Source: Thermomucor indicae-seudaticae
Lineage: Eukaryota; Mucoromycota; Mucoromycetes; Mucorales; Lichtheimiaceae
Assembly: GCA_000787465.1 (NCBI GenBank)
Contig: JSYX01000355.1
Coordinates: forward strand, 1 to 35,106
DNA length: 35,106 nucleotides
Direction of reading: 5' to 3'
Part shown: piece by piece, positions 31,180 through 35,106 of the stretch
How the letters are laid out: each line of letters opens with the position of its first letter
Numbering within the stretch: the stretch's first letter is position 1
The notes under the pieces: generated by a model
What the model was told of the DNA's origin: nothing
Database searches by the model: none
Seen by the model: only the letters and a program-made list of their open reading frames with translations
Translations under genes and position numbers: made by a program

Positions 31180-33295
31180 ATGGCAACACTCGATACAGCC
31201 TATCATGTACCTACTTTGACCGGTCTTTGCACAACCGTTGGCATCGCTTGCGGACTCTCCGTCTGTTGTCTAGTGGGATTCGAAATCTTGAGGAACCAAA
31301 CGTGGGCCCGAAACCTGTACGCGCCACGTCACTATGCCAGTAAGCGCGCCACGCAGTACACTGCCCTTCAACAGAAACCAAGCAAGACTGACACAAAACG
31401 AAAGGACAGCTGCGCCAGCCGTTTGGTTGGCTCAAGGGAACCATCGGCTTGGATGAAGCATATCTCTGCGAACACGTGGGTTTGGACGCAGCCATGTACC
31501 TGCGCTTTCTACGCACCGCAGCTCAGTTCCTAACCTGTCAAAGCGTCCTTGCCTGTCCGATCCTGCTGACGGCGCACTATTATTCCTTGACCCACGCATC
31601 ACAGGACGACGATCTCCTCTACCGGCTATCCATCGACCACGTCCCTTATCGATCGCCCGTGTGCTGGGTGCACGTCGTACTGACCTATCTCGTGTCGCTC
31701 GACTGGCTCTGGCTTCTGCACAGGAACCATCAGCGGCACCGCTTGCTTGTCCAACGCTACGGCACGCCCTTATCCACTGTCCTTGTTCGAAACATACCAC
31801 CGTCGTGGCGCAACGCTCAGGTCCTGCGCCAGCTCTTTTCATCGGACTACGGTCCGGTCGACACCGTCTCACTCGTGCTGGCCAGTTATACCCGGCTCGC
31901 CTCGCTCTGGAAAGAACGCGAACAGCTCCTCGACCAGCTGGAATACAACAACGTCGCGCCCTTCTTGTACGAAAAGATCCAGCGCTTGAATCAGCAAATC
32001 TATGAAGCGCGAGCGTCCAGTGAGCCGACGGGAACAGCTTTCGTTACCTTCAAGACAGCCGAAGCGGCCGGTATCTGCTGCAAGTCGGGCTTCGTTGACG
32101 CACAAATGGCGCCGGAGCCCAGTGATCTTTACTGGCCAGGGTTGCTTCGACGCAGAGGATGGTCGAGACGGTGGATCGTGTCTTTGTCGGTCTGGTCAGT
32201 TTCCCCACAAATGATCCCTGCCCGTCCTCGAGGCATTTCTTGCTCAACGAAAAAAGATATTCTAGGTCCTTGACGATCTTTTGGCTGTTTCCTGTTATTT
32301 GCGTACTGAATTGGCTGTCGATTCCATCCTTGTCGCGGCGTTCCAAGTTTCTGCGCCACTTGTTGGACACGTCCGAGATGGCTCGGTCGTTTGTGCAAAA
32401 CCTAATGCCGACGCTCCTCGTTGTTCTCTTTATGAGTCTCGCACCGTGGATGTTACTCGGTAAGCCTGGAACCAATGAACGGTGAGACCACACATAGGTT
32501 TGTAATAAACCTTGATGCGTAGCGCTATCAAAGCAACAAGACTATCTATCGTACTCGCAACTGCAAGATCAAGTCCTCAAGCGGTACTATCGATTCGCGA
32601 TATTCAACATCCTCATCGTCTTTTTGCTGGGCTCCACCTTTTTGACAACCCTGTTGAACGTCCTGCACAAGCCAAGCTCTGTCTTTCGCCTCTTGGCAAC
32701 CTTTTTGCCGCAAGGCGCCAGCTTCTTCCTCAACTACATCGTCTTTAACACCTCGTCGCATGCCATGGAGCTGCTCCAGCTCGGATCTCAACTGTTTGGT
32801 CACTGCGCCGCGGTGATGCTCTGTAGGACACCGCGTCAGCGGGAGCGCCGCACGCGGCCATGGACGTTCCCTTACTACTACTACTACCCGAACCATATCC
32901 TCATCTTTGTCATCGCCCTGACGTATTCCATGATTCAACCGCTGGTGCTGCCGGCCGCCGCGGTCTACTTTGGGCTGGCGGTCGTGTGTTTCAAGCATCA
33001 GCTGGCGTGCTGTTACGTTGGCCAGCGGGACGGGACGACGTACTACCGCCGCATGGAAGGCTACACGTCGGATGGTCTGCTCATTCTGCAGCTGACCGTG
33101 ATGGGCCTCTTGAGCTTCAAGGGACTCTTGACAGCCGCGGCCGCGGTCCTGCCGCTTGTGCCCATCACGCTATGGATCAAGATACGTCTCGCTTCCAAGC
33201 CGCTGCCGGACCTGAAACGAGGATCTGACTATGCATACCCTCTGCTGCTTCAACCGCTCAGCCTAGCAGGTCCCGATCCCCATTGGCTGCCGTAG
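31180..33295 (+). CDS. CSC1/OSCA/TMEM63-type mechanosensitive or stress-gated channel
   Basis: Exons: 31180-31339, 31405-32194, 32266-32459, 32523-33295; 638 aa. Known relatives are calcium-permeable channels opened by osmotic or mechanical stress. An N-terminal membrane segment (about 10-35), two further helices (about 85-155) and an RRM-like cytosolic loop (STVLVRNIPPSWRNAQVLRQ, later GTAFVTFKTAEAA) are followed by APEPSDLYW, the family hallmark at the loop exit. The pore-forming helices come next (TIFWLFPVICVLNWL, NLMPTLLVVLFMSLAPW, LLGSTFLTTLLNVL and more). It is shorter than the roughly 780 residues of yeast Csc1, mainly at the C-terminus, with no long tail. It starts 171 bp after the HAL4-like kinase on the same strand. 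Confidence 0.9.
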
Positions 33296-33385
33296 GGCTC
33301 CACGAAAGAAACCTTATTACGCAACACTCGCTTTCCCTTTTTCTTTTCTTTCTCTAACTTTTCTGTTCTTTTCATTGGCAATCTC

Positions 33386-33886
33386 ATGGAGAAATTTAAA
33401 GAGGTAAAAAATAAACTGTAACAGAGTTTGAAAGAGAGAGTCTGACCATTGTGTATGTGTGTCAGAAACTTCAATCGCTTCGTTCTGAGGCAGAATCGGC
33501 ATCGGCCAAAGCAGATGAGCTTGCTCAACGGGTCAAAGAACTGGAATCGGAAAACTACTGGAAGAACCATGAATTGTCCTCGGTGAAAACACGCGTCAAG
33601 ACCCTAGAAGAGCGACTCGAAAAGACAGAAAGCCAGCTGCAAGAGACTTCGGCAAAGTGAGTACAGCAGATGTGTAAGTTTATGCGTGGCCCGCATCGTT
33701 TTTGAAACACAGGCTACAATCAGGTTCAACGAGTCGGACCTCAAGGCAGAAGAGGCGGAACGTAAAGTCCAGCAGCTGGAAGAAGCGATATCGAAAAAGG
33801 AACAAGAGCATGAAGAATTGATGGAGAAATACAAAGTCCAGAAGGCGGAACTCGACGAACTGACGCGTCAATTTGACGAAATGTGA
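33386..33886 (+). CDS. Tropomyosin, short (123 aa)
   Basis: Coiled-coil protein that polymerises head to tail along actin filaments. Exons: 33386-33403, 33466-33656, 33724-33886. It starts MEKFKEKLQSLRSEAE, which fits fungal tropomyosin N-termini, and continues as heptad-patterned, proline-free helix (KVKTLEERLEKTESQLQE; LEEAISKKEQEHEELMEKYK) to ELDELTRQFDEM. Well-known fungal tropomyosins are 161 aa (Cdc8, Tpm2) or 199 aa (Tpm1), so this is 38 residues shorter than 161, the same step that separates 199 from 161. Both introns (62 and 67 nt) are too small to hide an exon of that size. A nearer CAG acceptor at 33712 leads to an early stop, so I used 33723. It lies only 90 bp from the channel gene. 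Confidence 0.85.
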
Positions 33887-35106
33887 ACCCAGCCAGCTTG
33901 TTTACTACAAATCTGCACAAGGAAAAGGCAGATTTTGCATAAAGAACATATAAAATTTGAAGGAAGTTGGAATGGCAATTTGCAGAAAATTGGAATGGTA
34001 ATTGACGCCATGGAGCAACTTCTGTTAGCGCCGTTGTTACTCCTCATAGACTTTCATCGTTCTTACTTGTAGGCCCCACAAAGGGGCCAACCCTGGGGTC
34101 ATTCGTCAGCGTTCAATTTTTTCCCACTATCCCTCCCCGGCCGTATTATTCGTCCCGCGGTCGGGCCTCCCTCCACACCCCACGAACGGGGACCCGGAAT
34201 GAAGAGGAGGAAAACATAAAGACACCATGCCTTAGTCAGAAAACAGAGTCATTTGACAGGATAATGAAGAACTTACCATTAAGAAATCTTTAACGTGAAC
34301 TCACTACATTTGCCCGTACTGTATCATGCCACCACCCTATGTATTATCTTGCCATGCCTTTCATTTTACACATTTGCAGGAGGTAGATGTCTGCAATGGG
34401 TGAGATGGGCAGCCGAAGGCGCGGAAGTTTCGTCGTTCCCAGCAGATATTGTATCGAAGATACATGATGGTCTACAGCGCGCAGTAGCTGGATAATATAG
34501 ACCTTGCAGGAGCTTGACTTTGACTTGATGCCTTTCAACTTTTTGACTTTGAAGAATGCAGAAAAGGAATTGTGCTCTGCGCACACGCTTGTGTTTATGC
34601 CTCATATCGGTTGGTGGCGTGATATCATCTGATCAGAATTGTATGAGCTATGACAATTCGTCTGACGTAAAGCATAATGATCATGCTCTTAGTGAGACAA
34701 TAAGACGTATCATGACGTACGCCGAACGATGGGGATTGCATTCTTCAATGATCGGCTCCTGGAGCCTCCAAAATTGCGAGTCGTTGATTCTATTAGGAAG
34801 CCATGCCACGCCATCCCTACTCATCCTAAATCCTCCAAACAAAACGAATCCGGACCAGCTTTTATACGCGAAGTGCCCGTTACAGACGTCAGAGTGAGCA
34901 AATATCCATCATCAAGCGTGGATGTAACCAACGAGTGGTTCGCAGTCGCAGCTTGTACGGTACAAGATATACATCTATAAGTTTCTGAATTCTAGGCAGA
35001 AGCCTCTCCTGACATTATGCAAATGTATAAAGACTTGGGGGCAAAATATGTGTCGCTTACAGCGTCAAAAAGAATACGAATGATGCACATTGCGAGGAAA
35101 AAGCCA
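33887..35106. other. Right-end region with GC hairpins and a doubtful retroelement scrap
   Basis: No intact gene is recognised. GGCCCC ACAAA GGGGCC at 34072-34088 is a perfect hairpin, and a CCCC/GGGG hairpin follows at about 34178-34191. A near-tandem TTGGAATGG-AATT repeat sits at about 33968 and 33991. Around 34660-34800, frames read SETIRRIMTYAERWG and, after a shift, IAFFNDRLLEPPKLRVVDS. This loosely recalls the region after the catalytic motif in LINE reverse transcriptases, but too weakly to name. Confidence 0.35.

Noticed and set aside
33713..33723. Nearer acceptor for tropomyosin exon 3
   Set aside because: Using CAG at 33712 gives a basic, non-heptad tail and an early stop; the CAG ending at 33723 restores the coiled coil.

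Overview
This window looks like nuclear DNA of an early-diverging fungus, most likely a mucoromycete. Genes are compact, and nearly all are split by short GT-AG introns of about 50-75 nt with clear branch points. The gene content fits: porin, alpha-tubulin, VAP, a short tropomyosin, an SSK2-type MAPKKK, a HAL4-like kinase, queuine tRNA-ribosyltransferase, and two nuclear-encoded mitochondrial translation proteins. I reconstructed exons by hand from splice signals, reading frame and family conservation. Every joined CDS listed has a length divisible by three.

Region 1 (1-6.3 kb) has no intact gene. It holds a tiny ATP synthase beta-like fragment at the left edge, a pseudogenised scrap of a PDR-type ABC transporter (stop codon just after Walker A), GC-rich hairpins, and two runs of canonical-looking introns separated by very short A-rich exons. 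Around 4.1-4.7 kb, splice signals surround strong inverted repeats; removing one intron would bring two hairpin arms together. This is the least conventional part of the window.

Region 2 (6.3-18.1 kb): mitochondrial IF2 (+, seven exons); a CAMK-like kinase (-); an unrecognised acidic protein (-); a ZNRD2/SSSCA1-family zinc-ribbon protein (+); and a large SSK2/Wis4-like MAPKKK (-), convergent with the zinc-ribbon gene across a long poly-A tract.

Region 3 (18.9-24.6 kb): VDAC porin, alpha-tubulin and the catalytic subunit of tRNA-guanine transglycosylase, all on the minus strand. The last gene appears to need a GC-AG intron.

Region 4 (25.0-28.7 kb): a short pogo/Tc1-mariner-like MITE with a TA target-site duplication, then VAP (+) convergent with the mitochondrial tRNA 2-thiouridylase MTU1 (-, single exon).

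Region 5 (29.4-33.9 kb): three tightly packed plus-strand genes: a HAL4/SAT4-type kinase, a CSC1/OSCA-type channel 171 bp downstream, and a 123-residue tropomyosin 90 bp after that. The last 1.2 kb holds hairpins and a doubtful reverse-transcriptase-like scrap.

Functional themes are mitochondrial translation (IF2, MTU1), tRNA modification (MTU1, QTRT1), stress and ion signalling (SSK2-like MAPKKK, HAL4-like kinase, CSC1-like channel) and cytoskeleton (alpha-tubulin, tropomyosin). This is a normal eukaryotic gene mix, not an operon. The best leads for something undescribed are the A-rich microexon array, the splice-assembled hairpin, the one-period-short tropomyosin, and the stop-free 3n introns inside a kinase activation loop and a zinc-ribbon protein.
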